DNA from: an uncultured Bacteroides sp.
GTDB taxonomy: Bacteria; Bacteroidota; Bacteroidia; Bacteroidales; Bacteroidaceae
DNA: 64,000 bases
Assembly (NCBI RefSeq): GCF_958445495.1
Contig: NZ_CAUCSQ010000004.1
Location: 1-64,000 of the forward strand
Reading direction: 5' to 3'
Position numbers and translations under genes: made by a program. This document shows, one piece after another, positions 53,907 through 62,152 of the stretch. The notes beneath the pieces were generated by a model that saw only the letters and a list, made by a program, of their open reading frames with translations, was not told the DNA's origin and did not search any database. Position 1 is the first letter of the stretch. Each line of letters opens with the position of its first letter.

Positions 53907-55082
53907 ATGAAACAGCCATTAAAAGAAAACGGGGGACTGCCGGCATCCATCCTCTGGACACTTGCTATCGTGGCGGGTATCTCGGTAGCCAACCTATACT
54001 ATAACCAACCGTTATTAAACATGATACGCCATGATTTGGGAGTATCGGAGTTCAAGACCAACCTGATTGCGATGGTGACACAGATTGGTTACGCAATCGG
54101 GCTATTTTTCATTGTTCCTCTAGGCGACTTGTACCAACGCAGGAAAATCATCCTTACAAACTTCGCTCTGCTGATAGTTTCCCTGCTGGCTATCGCTTCG
54201 TCGCATAGCGTCAACCTGATTCTCGTTGCTTCGCTGTTCACGGGAATCTGTTCTATGATTCCACAGATATTCATCCCCATCGCCGCCCAGTTCTCCCGTC
54301 CGGAGAACAAAGGCAGGAACGTAGGCATCGTCGTATCGGGATTGCTGACCGGTATCCTCGCTTCCCGCGTTGTCAGCGGATTTGTCGGTGAATTGTTCGG
54401 ATGGAGGGAGATGTATTATATAGCTGCCGGTCTGATGCTCGCATGCGCGGTTATCATACTCAAAGTCCTTCCGGAGATTCAACCCAATTTCAAAGGGAGG
54501 TATGCTAGCCTGATGAAATCCCTCCTATCCCTGTGGAGGGAATTTCCGCAACTGCGCGTCTATTCTGTCCGCGCGGCGCTGAATTTCGGTTCTTTCCTCG
54601 CCATGTGGTCTTGCCTCGCCTTCAAAATGGGGCAGGCTCCGTTTTTCGCCGACAGCGACGTAATCGGGCTTCTGGGACTCTGCGGAGTAGCAGGGGCGCT
54701 GACTGCTTCTTTCGTGGGCAAATACGTGAAACAGGTGGGCGTACGCCGTTTCAACTTCATCGGTTGCGGGTTGATTCTCCTGTCCTGGCTGCTGCTTTCT
54801 ACCGGAGAAAATACTTATGCGGGGATTATCGCCGGCATCATCACCATCGATATAGGGATGCAATGTATCCAGCTCAGCAACCAGACAAGCATCTTCGAGC
54901 TGGCCCCGCGCGCTTCGAACCGCATCAACACGATATTCATGACTACCTATTTCACCGGCGGTTCTTTAGGCACGTTCCTTGCCGGAAGTTTCTGGCAACT
55001 GTACGGCTGGCACGGAGTGACAGGTGTCGGAACCGTTTTAACCGGCATTTCCCTGTTCATGACTATTTTCTTTAAGAAGTAA
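53907..55082 (+). CDS. MFS transporter, YnfM/AraJ-like
   Basis: The 391-residue inner-membrane protein has 12 helices. It begins ILWTLAIVAGISVANLYYNQPLLNMI, a first helix typical of the DHA1 group of drug/proton and sugar-efflux MFS transporters. The A-like loop motif GDLYQRRKI lies after helix 2. The substrate is unknown. No Shine-Dalgarno sequence is seen, and a -7 element sits next to the start codon. The following small membrane gene begins 9 bp downstream. Confidence 0.92.
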   Translation: MKQPLKENGGLPASILWTLAIVAGISVANLYYNQPLLNMIRHDLGVSEFKTNLIAMVTQIGYAIGLFFIVPLGDLYQRRKIILTNFALLIVSLLAIASSHSVNLILVASLFTGICSMIPQIFIPIAAQFSRPENKGRNVGIVVSGLLTGILASRVVSGFVGELFGWREMYYIAAGLMLACAVIILKVLPEIQPNFKGRYASLMKSLLSLWREFPQLRVYSVRAALNFGSFLAMWSCLAFKMGQAPFFADSDVIGLLGLCGVAGALTASFVGKYVKQVGVRRFNFIGCGLILLSWLLLSTGENTYAGIIAGIITIDIGMQCIQLSNQTSIFELAPRASNRINTIFMTTYFTGGSLGTFLAGSFWQLYGWHGVTGVGTVLTGISLFMTIFFKK

Positions 55083-55091
55083 GCCAACAAA

Positions 55092-55562
55092 ATGAGCCAT
55101 AAAACCGTTTATTACAAAAAACGACCGATGAAATACGGGGTTAACAGACAAATCTTACTGATTACCGCAGGCGTCGTCTGGCTCATTGCAGGCGGCAATA
55201 TATTACGGATAGGGATTGTGACCTGGATGAACGACTCACAGGACTGGATGTTCAAGATAGGGGAAGCTACCGTCGTTTTCCTGCTGTTCTTCATACTGGT
55301 TTTCAAAAGGCTTTACTATAAACATACCCGCCGCATCGAACAGAAGAAGGAAGACCGTAACTGTCCCTTCTCTTTCTTCGACGTAAAAAGCTGGATTATC
55401 ATGATATTCATGATTTCACTGGGAATCATCGTCCGAAGTTTCCACCTGCTGCCCGAAAGTTTCATTTCCGTATTCTACACGGGATTGTCCGTAGCATTGA
55501 TTCTGACAGGGATGCTTTTCATCCGTTACTGGTGGCTGAAACGCAAAAAAGAAATCGGTTGA
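55092..55562 (+). CDS. Small membrane protein of unknown function
   Basis: This 156-residue protein has four transmembrane helices (about 20-42, 55-75, 98-115 and 125-145) and a basic loop between the second and third. No family was recognised. It starts 9 bp after the MFS gene and is probably translated from the same mRNA. The Met at 55128 (MKYGVNRQ) is an alternative start that puts the first helix closer to the N-terminus. Confidence 0.65.
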   Translation: MSHKTVYYKKRPMKYGVNRQILLITAGVVWLIAGGNILRIGIVTWMNDSQDWMFKIGEATVVFLLFFILVFKRLYYKHTRRIEQKKEDRNCPFSFFDVKSWIIMIFMISLGIIVRSFHLLPESFISVFYTGLSVALILTGMLFIRYWWLKRKKEIG

Positions 55563-55730
55563 ACAATATGAAACTGCTGCACGGACGGAAGGTGCGGCCA
55601 TCTGCCTCTTTCCGAAAACATTACCGCTGCTTCTGCCGGACATAAATTACAGGACGCCTGTGAACAATCCGCCACAGACTTTGTTTTTGCAATAAACGGA
55701 CAACGTATTAAACCTAAACAAAAAAAAGTT

Positions 55731-56321
55731 ATGAAAAAGTTTATTGCATTAGTAGCATTAGTATTAGTCAGTGTAAGCACAATGATGTATGCACAGGAAA
55801 GTAATGCAGCCTCACGGCGTGCGGAAAGAAAAGCCCAACGGGATGCGGAAAGAGCCAAACTCCGCGCCGAAGAACAGGTGCAGGACATGGCAGCATATCA
55901 ACAAGCCGTGCAAGCGCTGAAAAACAAACAATTCGTATTGGAGGCCAACCAGGTCATTTTCCGTAACGGCATGAGCGCCTTTGTCACCTCAAACACCAAT
56001 TTTGTCCTGATGAACGGCAACAGGGCCACCGTACAGACGGCATTCAATACTCCTTACCCCGGCCCTAACGGGATAGGCGGGGTTACCGTGGACGGTAACT
56101 CTTCGGATATGAAAATAAACATTGATAAAAAAGGGAATGTGAACTGTTCATTCAGCGTCCAGGGAATCGGCATCTCCGCCCAGGTTTTCATCAACATGGG
56201 CAGCGGAAACAACAACGCATCGGTTTCCATCAGCCCGAACTTCAATAACAACAACCTGACGCTGAACGGAAACATCGTTCCGCTCAACCAGTCAAACATC
56301 TTCAAAGGACGCTCCTGGTAG
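55731..56321 (+). CDS. DUF4251 periplasmic protein
   Basis: The 196-residue protein has a signal peptide (FIALVALVLVSVSTMMYAQ) and a charged, Ala/Arg/Glu-rich coiled segment (about 25-50: RRAERKAQRDAERAKLRAEE). The DUF4251 beta domain follows at about 55-196, containing FVLEANQVIFRNGMSAFVTSNTNFVLMNGNRATVQTAF and GGVTVDGNSSDMKI. The function is unknown. Its transcript ends in the strong hairpin at 56344-56389. Confidence 0.85.
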   Translation: MKKFIALVALVLVSVSTMMYAQESNAASRRAERKAQRDAERAKLRAEEQVQDMAAYQQAVQALKNKQFVLEANQVIFRNGMSAFVTSNTNFVLMNGNRATVQTAFNTPYPGPNGIGGVTVDGNSSDMKINIDKKGNVNCSFSVQGIGISAQVFINMGSGNNNASVSISPNFNNNNLTLNGNIVPLNQSNIFKGRSW

Positions 56322-56343
56322 TCCGGACAAAGAATCCGGGAAC

Positions 56344-56396
56344 AACTCCGTTGCAAGTCACGCAAAATGCGTACATTTGCAACGGAGTTTTTTTTA
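56344..56396 (+). terminator. Terminator that also contains the next promoter
   Basis: The perfect arms AACTCCGTTGCAA (56344-56356) and TTGCAACGGAGTT (56377-56389) plus an inner stem ACGCA/TGCGT (56360-56364, 56368-56372) form a long hairpin followed by T7. The 3' side holds the -7 element TACATTTG (56372-56379) of the downstream LuxR-type gene. Confidence 0.9.
56372..56379 (+). promoter_or_regulatory. -7 element of the LuxR-type gene
   Basis: TACATTTG gives a transcription start near 56386, downstream of the first in-frame Met (56351). This supports ATG 56411 as the real start. Confidence 0.6.
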
Positions 56397-56410
56397 TTCA
56401 TCTGTTTCCT

Positions 56411-57073
56411 ATGAGAGAATATATCATCGCAGACAATCAGGATATCAGCAAAGCGGGCATGATGTTCCTGCTGAGCGGGCAGAAAGAGGTATCCGTCCTT
56501 CTGGAAGCCGGCAGCAAGGCCGAACTGGTCCGGCAACTCCGGCTGCATCCGCAGGCAGTGGTGGTATTGGATTACACGCTGTTCGATTTTGCGGGAGCGG
56601 ACGAACTGATTGTCCTGCAGGAAAGGTTCAAGGATACCGACTGGCTCCTGTTCTCCGACGAATTGAGCATCCATTTCCTCCGCCGGGTATTATTCGGCAG
56701 CACGGCATTCGGAGTGGTGATGAAAGACAACTCGAAAGAAGAGATACTGACCGCTATCCGGTGCGCCAACCGCCGGCAGCGGTATATCTGCAACCATGTG
56801 AGCAACCTGCTCCTTTCAGGTGTTCCGGCCGCCGGCACGGTTACGGCAGATACGGAAGACCGCCTGCTGACACAGGCAGAGAGGAACATCCTGAAAGAAA
56901 TAGCCCTGGGAAAAACGACGAAGGAAATAGCCGCGGAGAAAAATCTAAGTTTCCATACCGTCAACAGCCACCGTAAGAATATCTTCCGCAAATTAGGCGT
57001 GAATAACATACATGAAGCTACCAAATATGCGATGCGGGCGGGGATTGTGGATTTGGCGGAATATTATATCTGA
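56411..57073 (+). CDS. LuxR-type response regulator
   Basis: The 220-residue protein is read from ATG 56411 (MREYIIADNQDISKAG...). A receiver-like domain (about 1-120) keeps the phosphoacceptor-like Asp in VVVLDYTLFDF and the Lys in GVVMKDNSKEEI. The N-terminal acidic pair is ADN rather than DD. A C-terminal LuxR helix-turn-helix (about 150-212) shows LTQAERNILKEIALGKTTKEIAAEKNLSFHTVNSHRKNIFRKLGVNN. No histidine kinase is adjacent. Confidence 0.92.
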   Translation: MREYIIADNQDISKAGMMFLLSGQKEVSVLLEAGSKAELVRQLRLHPQAVVVLDYTLFDFAGADELIVLQERFKDTDWLLFSDELSIHFLRRVLFGSTAFGVVMKDNSKEEILTAIRCANRRQRYICNHVSNLLLSGVPAAGTVTADTEDRLLTQAERNILKEIALGKTTKEIAAEKNLSFHTVNSHRKNIFRKLGVNNIHEATKYAMRAGIVDLAEYYI

Positions 57074-57130
57074 CGCAATCGCCGGAAAGCCTCTCCGCCG
57101 ATAATCCGCACCTGCCGCCGGGAAGCCCGC

Positions 57131-58201
57131 TTAACCGGTTATCTCGCCGCTTCCCACGCAAATCTCCGAACTGCTGTCATAGACAACCCCGAACTGTCCG
57201 GGAGCAATCCCCTGCAACCTTTCGGAAGAGAAGACATGATACCGGTTCCCTACTTCCCGAACCAGCTTTCCTTTGACAAATCCGGGTGTATGGCGAATCT
57301 TGAAAGTAATATCGACTCCTTCTTCCAAAGACTCTCCCCACGGATTATCCGTGATAAAATGGAAACCGTGCATCCGGAACTCATTGCCGTACTGCGCTTC
57401 CGTCTCATAACCGCGGGAAACGTAGACAACATTCTCCTGAATGTCTTTCCCGGTCACGAACCAGGGGCCGCCTCCCAATCCGAGCCCCTTACGCTGCCCG
57501 ATGGTATGAAACTAATACCCGCGGTGCGTCCCCAGCTTTTTTCCCGTCTCAAGCTCGACAACCGCCCCTTCTTTCTCTCCCAGAAAACGGCGGACAAAAT
57601 CATTGTAATTAATCTTCCCCAGGAAACAAATCCCCTGGCTGTCTTTTCTCCGGGCAGTCGGCAATCCCGCCGTATCCGCTATCCCGCGTACTTCCTTTTT
57701 GAGCAGCCCTCCAAGAGGGAACATCAGTTTGGAGACTTGCAGAGAATCGATTTGCGCGAGAAAGTCTGTCTGGTCTTTCACCGTATCTCTTGCCGTGCCC
57801 AGCCACGTCCTGCCGCCGCGTTCCAGCGTAGCGGCATAATGCCCTGTAGCCGTATAATCAAAATCTTTCCCGACGCGCCGTTCAAAACAGCCGAACTTAA
57901 TCAGCTTGTTACACATCACGTCCGGATTGGGAGTCAATCCTTTTTTTATCTTGTCAATGGCGTAAGCCGCCACATTCTCCCAATATTCCCGGTGCAAATC
58001 CACCACTTCCAGAGCCAGGCCGTACTTACGCGCAACGGCGGCCGACAATTCAATATCCTCTTCCGCCGAACAATCCATATATTCCGCCCCGTCCATGCCT
58101 ATCCTGATGTAGAAAAGAGCCGGTTTGTATCCCTGCTCGCAAAGGAGATGCACGGCTACCGAACTGTCTACGCCCCCTGACAACAATACTGCTATATCCA
58201 T
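57131..58201 (-). pseudogene. mnmA: tRNA 2-thiouridylase MnmA homologue interrupted by an amber codon
   Basis: The full reading frame of 357 codons is broken by TAG at 57512-57514 (codon 230). The sequence before it contains the PP-loop SGGVDSS, the catalytic region NPDVMCNKLIKFG, ATGHYA and the second cysteine in DSQGICFLGK. After TAG the same frame continues FHTIGQRKGLGLGGG, a conserved MnmA motif. The usual residue between HRGY and FHTIGQ is probably Trp, so one base change TGG to TAG explains it. A truncated 229-aa product keeps both cysteines but loses the C-terminal beta domain. MnmA thiolates U34 of some tRNAs. Confidence 0.9.
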
Positions 58202-58254
58202 CTTGAAAACCCGTTAATACTTGTTTGACAAATCCGCTCACATCCCGGACGGGA

Positions 58255-58285
58255 CAAAGATAGAGCTATGCCTGCTAACAGCCAA
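58255..58285 (-). promoter_or_regulatory. mnmA promoter
   Basis: The minus strand has TTGG (58282-58285), a 19-bp spacer and TATCTTTG (58255-58262). The -7 match is exact and the -33 box is off by one base. Confidence 0.55.
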
Positions 58286-58341
58286 TCACACATTAAAGGC
58301 ATTTTTATACCATAAATGTGGTAGATAAGCAAAGTATTTCC

Positions 58342-58349
58342 TACATTTG
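58342..58349 (+). promoter_or_regulatory. -7 element of the S41-like gene
   Basis: TACATTTG lies 21 bp before the ATG at 58371. It overlaps the TTG (58347) that would be an alternative start, which argues against that longer start. Confidence 0.6.
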
Positions 58350-58370
58350 CACAGTGAAAAGCTTTTTATA

Positions 58371-59825
58371 ATGACGAAATTAAGAAAGATACTCCTCATA
58401 CCCGCCCTGATTATCGTGTGCATCAGCGGCTTTTTCTCCTGCGGCGTCGACCGGTGGCCGGAATACGCCCATCAGACCGCATTGGATACGTGGATGTATG
58501 ACATCATGCAGCAGAATTACCTGTGGTATCAAGATTTGCCTTCCTATGACGACATAAACCTGTTTCTGGAACCGTCTTCATTCCTGTCTAAAGTAAAAAG
58601 CAGCAAAGACAGCTACTCATTCGCGGACTCGGTGATGGCGACTCCTCTTCCGACCTATGGGTTTGACTATTCGCTCGTCAGGAACCCGGACAACGACACA
58701 GCCTATAACGCACTGATTACTTATGTCATTCCCGGTTCACCCGCAGCTTCAGCCGGCCTGGAACGGGGCGACTGGATTGTAAAGGTGGACACTTCCTATA
58801 TCAGCAAGAAATATGAAAGCCAATTGTTGCAAGGCACGGAACCGATAGAAGTGACATTGGGGAAATACCAAAAAGTCACGCCGGAAGAAACGCCGGGAGA
58901 AGACGGTAAGGAAGAGACGGAAGACGGCAAAGAGGAGACGGAAGACGATGAGGAGGAAGAAGATATCTACCGGGTGGTAATCACGGGCGAACCGGTAGAG
59001 ATAGGGGCTGCAACGCCGTTGACGGACAACCCTGTCCACTGCAAAAAGATACTTCCGCTGACAGACGGAAGCAAAGTCGGTTACCTGATGTACAACAGTT
59101 TCACGGCAGGTACAAAGGAGGATGCGGAGAAATACAATGACGAATTGCGGGAATGGTCGAATGAGCTTGCACAGGAGAATATCCGCAAAGTCATACTCGA
59201 CCTAAGGTATAACGAAGGAGGAAGCATTGATTGCGTCCAACTGCTAAGCACCATCTTCGTACCTTCTTATTATCATAACCAGACTATGGCATATCTTGAA
59301 TACAATGACAAGAATACGGACAAGAATACAACGCTGACATTCAATACGGAACTGTTGAAGTCAGGCAGCAGCCTGGAATTAACGACGCTTATCGTCCTGA
59401 TTAGCGGTGAAACGGCGGGAGCCCCGGAAATGCTGATGCACTGCCTGAACGGGAAAATCCAGCAATTGGTAGCCATCGGCAGTTCGACCAAAGGACAGAA
59501 TGTGGGAACGGAACAGTTTGTCAATGAAGAATTCCTATGGTCGGTCAATCCCGTAGTATGCACGATTTACAATTCGGAACATGACACTTATTCAGGATTC
59601 AAAGCCACTTATTCCGTCAACGCTTCTACCGACTACCTGAATTTTCTGCCTTTCGGCAATCCGGAAGAAACCTTATTGAGCGTCGCCCTCGGATTTCTGA
59701 ACGGTACTTACCCGCCCAAAGAAGAGGATAAAGACAAGACCGCCCGGAGCTTGAAGATAGAAAAGAGCGTAAACAGTTCTGCCAGCCGGATATTCATCGG
59801 AGGAAACGGGTTGAGAATCAAATAA
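58371..59825 (+). CDS. S41-like peptidase lipoprotein, probable pseudoenzyme
   Basis: The 484-residue lipoprotein has lipobox GFFSC, an N-terminal helical region (about 30-100), a PDZ domain (about 105-215) with PGSPAASAGLERGDWIVKVD, and an S41/tail-specific protease domain (about 225-450) with KVILDLRYNEGG. The nucleophile region reads SGETAGAPEM with Gly350 where family members have Ser (TASASE). The expected Lys position is Gln376, with Lys374 nearby. An acidic repeat EDGKEETEDGKEETEDDEEE interrupts the PDZ domain at about residue 180. It is probably catalytically dead or works by a changed mechanism. It is followed after 6 bp by the DUF4595-like gene. Confidence 0.88.
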   Translation: MTKLRKILLIPALIIVCISGFFSCGVDRWPEYAHQTALDTWMYDIMQQNYLWYQDLPSYDDINLFLEPSSFLSKVKSSKDSYSFADSVMATPLPTYGFDYSLVRNPDNDTAYNALITYVIPGSPAASAGLERGDWIVKVDTSYISKKYESQLLQGTEPIEVTLGKYQKVTPEETPGEDGKEETEDGKEETEDDEEEEDIYRVVITGEPVEIGAATPLTDNPVHCKKILPLTDGSKVGYLMYNSFTAGTKEDAEKYNDELREWSNELAQENIRKVILDLRYNEGGSIDCVQLLSTIFVPSYYHNQTMAYLEYNDKNTDKNTTLTFNTELLKSGSSLELTTLIVLISGETAGAPEMLMHCLNGKIQQLVAIGSSTKGQNVGTEQFVNEEFLWSVNPVVCTIYNSEHDTYSGFKATYSVNASTDYLNFLPFGNPEETLLSVALGFLNGTYPPKEEDKDKTARSLKIEKSVNSSASRIFIGGNGLRIK

Positions 59826-59831
59826 AACAAA

Positions 59832-60629
59832 ATGAAAAAACTGTCATTGTTATTAATCGGCCTCCTGATTTTCAGTTGCTCCGACGATGAAGAAGGAAAC
59901 CCGGAGGAGTCCCGTTTATGGGACATCATCCTTAACGAAACCATGACAAGCGATGCGGCTTCCGTATATAAAACGGAAACGTTCTCATTTGACCGCAGCC
60001 AATTAATCCAACGCCGCATCAGCCAGAAAGTCCTGGAAAGCGAAATCAACTATGAGGCCGACCTCAGCTATTCCGGAAACAAGGTAACAGTGGCAACCGA
60101 GGGCATCACCCTGGCGTATGAGCTGAATGACGAAGGATACGCCGCCGCATGCACGTACAGCACAGCCGGTCAAAACCGCGAATATACATTCTCATATTCC
60201 CCGGAGGGATATCTGACGCAGATAGACGAAAACATCGGCAACCGGCATTATTCCGCCACGGTCCTGGCTTATGAGGACGGAGACCTGATATCCGTCACTT
60301 CCTCCCTGAATGGCGTCTCCAACACAATCCACTATTCTCCTTCAGAAGAAAGCAGCCCGTTCTATATGCCTTGCCTGACTTTATTGGATACCTATCCCTT
60401 CACCCTGCATGTAGAAGCCCTTTATGCGGGATTGTTGGGAAAAGCTCCCCGCCATCTGACGGCCCGCACCCGTCCCGAAGGCAATGACAGCGAATACACC
60501 GCCTACACGTACCGTTTCGATACGAAAGGGAACTTGGTGCAAATCGACAGCCGGACGACCGGTGACGGAAAAGAGGATTATCCCTACTCTTATCCTTGTT
60601 GGCGCAAGCTTTCAATCGCCATTCAATAA
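59832..60629 (+). CDS. DUF4595-like lipoprotein
   Basis: The 265-residue lipoprotein has the signal LLIGLLIFSC then SDDEEGNPE. The rest is built from short two-strand repeats of the kind NREYTFSYSPEGYLTQIDENIG and YRFDTKGNLVQIDSR, reminiscent of YD/RHS-like hairpins and of DUF4595 proteins in Bacteroides. No catalytic motif was seen. It lies 6 bp after the S41-like gene and is almost certainly co-transcribed with it. Confidence 0.68.
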   Translation: MKKLSLLLIGLLIFSCSDDEEGNPEESRLWDIILNETMTSDAASVYKTETFSFDRSQLIQRRISQKVLESEINYEADLSYSGNKVTVATEGITLAYELNDEGYAAACTYSTAGQNREYTFSYSPEGYLTQIDENIGNRHYSATVLAYEDGDLISVTSSLNGVSNTIHYSPSEESSPFYMPCLTLLDTYPFTLHVEALYAGLLGKAPRHLTARTRPEGNDSEYTAYTYRFDTKGNLVQIDSRTTGDGKEDYPYSYPCWRKLSIAIQ

Positions 60630-60691
60630 GCTCCGCCTTTGAGAGAAGCCTTTCCGGCACGGCACGCCTTTTTCCTGCATGCCGAAGCCGG

Positions 60692-61510
60692 TCATTTCCT
60701 GAAAAACTTATCGAAGAACAGAATCTGGTAGTCAATGGAATTATTCCAATACTGCCCGGTATGCCCACCCGGACGAGTGATAAAATCATGGTCTATCTTT
60801 CTAGCCAACAACCGGTTATGCAAATCCTTATTCACATTCAGGAAGAAATCCGACTCGCCGCAATCAAAGATAATCGCCAAATCTCCATTTTCAATCTTAT
60901 CAATCTGGTTAATGACCGTATGCTCGTCCCACACTTTCTTGTTCCGGGCAAATTCTCCCAACTGTTTCGGCATTTCCCAATTCAACGGGAACGGACGGAT
61001 ATCTACCCCGCCGCTGGTACTGCCCGCAGCGCCGAACACATCCTTATGGCGGATGGCATTCCACATAGCTCCGTGCCCGCCCATGCTCAATCCGGTTATG
61101 GCACGTCCTTTCCGGTCGGCAACCGTCTTATAACGGCCGTCGATATATTTCACCAGTTCCGACGAGACAAATGTTTCATAACGATAGGACGGATTCTTCG
61201 GGCTATCCCAATACCAGCTATTCTTCCCGTCCGGGCAAACGAAAATAATCCCTTTCTCGTCTGCAATCCGGGGAAGGTCCGGCTTTATGCCAATCCACGT
61301 GTCGGCATTTCCGCCATAACCGTGCAGTAAATAAATGACAGGACAAGCTACGGCTTTCTTTCCCGACGCGGCATCCGGAGCAACCACTATAACCCGGACA
61401 TCCTTATTCATGGAGGGGCTATTAACCGACAAAGTATCCACCCGCGCGGCAAAAGAAGGCGCCGCCAGTACTAATAATAAAACAGCTAACAAAAAATTTC
61501 TCTTTTTCAT
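60692..61510 (-). CDS. Secreted alpha/beta-hydrolase esterase (CE1-like)
   Basis: The 272-residue protein has a signal peptide (LLAVLLLVLAAPSFA) and the esterase D/PF00756 fold seen in CE1 acetyl-xylan and feruloyl esterases: CPVIYLLHGYGGNADTW, and the nucleophile elbow GLSMGGHGAMW. The final catalytic His is in RPGGHTGQYW, and the acid is probably in FDCGESD. It removes ester groups from a substrate that cannot be read from sequence. It is a single minus-strand gene, 23 bp upstream of which ends the DUF2007 gene. Confidence 0.9.
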   Translation of the reverse strand: MKKRNFLLAVLLLVLAAPSFAARVDTLSVNSPSMNKDVRVIVVAPDAASGKKAVACPVIYLLHGYGGNADTWIGIKPDLPRIADEKGIIFVCPDGKNSWYWDSPKNPSYRYETFVSSELVKYIDGRYKTVADRKGRAITGLSMGGHGAMWNAIRHKDVFGAAGSTSGGVDIRPFPLNWEMPKQLGEFARNKKVWDEHTVINQIDKIENGDLAIIFDCGESDFFLNVNKDLHNRLLARKIDHDFITRPGGHTGQYWNNSIDYQILFFDKFFRK

Positions 61511-61533
61511 TACAGGTATATAATTAGATAATG

Positions 61534-61971
61534 TTATTCTTCCGTCTCCCCCCGCGAAGAAGGAAATACAGCCACAGGCGTTTCAAAGGTGCGGCGGCAC
61601 TGCCCGCACGTATATTCCCAATGGTTATCTCCCGGAGGAGCCGCCGCCAACATCGAAAGAATGGCCGCCCCTACCGCGCGCAACCGATGTCCTTTCCGCA
61701 GCACGAACTTGATGTCCGGCGAACCGCAGTACGGGCAGAGCGTCAGCTCTTCGGGCCAACTTTGGTTTTCCTTCAACACCCGGACCGCCTTCTCATAATC
61801 CTCGTCCGCAACCAGTATGTCCACCCCCGCTATGCTGCTTACACAACTTTTATATAAAGTAGAAAAATTCTCATTATGCAGAATAGATTCAATTCCTTCA
61901 TTCTCCAACGCCCCTTGAAGGATGTGTGCTTTCATCGCATCATTGCAGGTAATCAACTTAACGGTCCTCAT
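61534..61971 (-). CDS. DUF2007 protein with zinc ribbon
   Basis: The 145-residue cytoplasmic protein has an N-terminal DUF2007 (putative signal-transducing) domain at about 1-68 (VKLITCNDAMKAHILQGALENEGIESILHNENFS...DILVADEDYEKAVRVLKE). A zinc ribbon with two Cys pairs, CPYCGSPD and CGQCRR, follows at about 79-127. The role is unknown. A -7 element (61998-62005) precedes it. Confidence 0.85.
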   Translation of the reverse strand: MRTVKLITCNDAMKAHILQGALENEGIESILHNENFSTLYKSCVSSIAGVDILVADEDYEKAVRVLKENQSWPEELTLCPYCGSPDIKFVLRKGHRLRAVGAAILSMLAAAPPGDNHWEYTCGQCRRTFETPVAVFPSSRGETEE

Positions 61972-61997
61972 AAAAAATCAAGTTTTAATATTTCCTA

Positions 61998-62005
61998 CAA
62001 AAATA
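61998..62005 (-). promoter_or_regulatory. -7 element of the DUF2007 gene
   Basis: The minus strand reads TATTTTTG about 27 bp before the start. A TTTG at 62029-62032 is 23 bp away, slightly beyond the usual spacing. Confidence 0.5.
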
Positions 62006-62152
62006 AGACATTAAAACGAAACGTAAAACAAAATCGGGTTTACTTTGTCGGGAAAGCTCTTCCGGACTACCGGCACAAACGCCGTTTTATTCACGGAACC
62101 GTATCTTCCTTTCATACATTTTTCGTATTTTCGCAAAGTAAACTGTAACCGT

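Noticed and set aside
57512..57514. Frameshift as the cause of the split mnmA
   Set aside because: The sequence before and after the break is in the same frame. A single nonsense codon accounts for it with no insertion or deletion.
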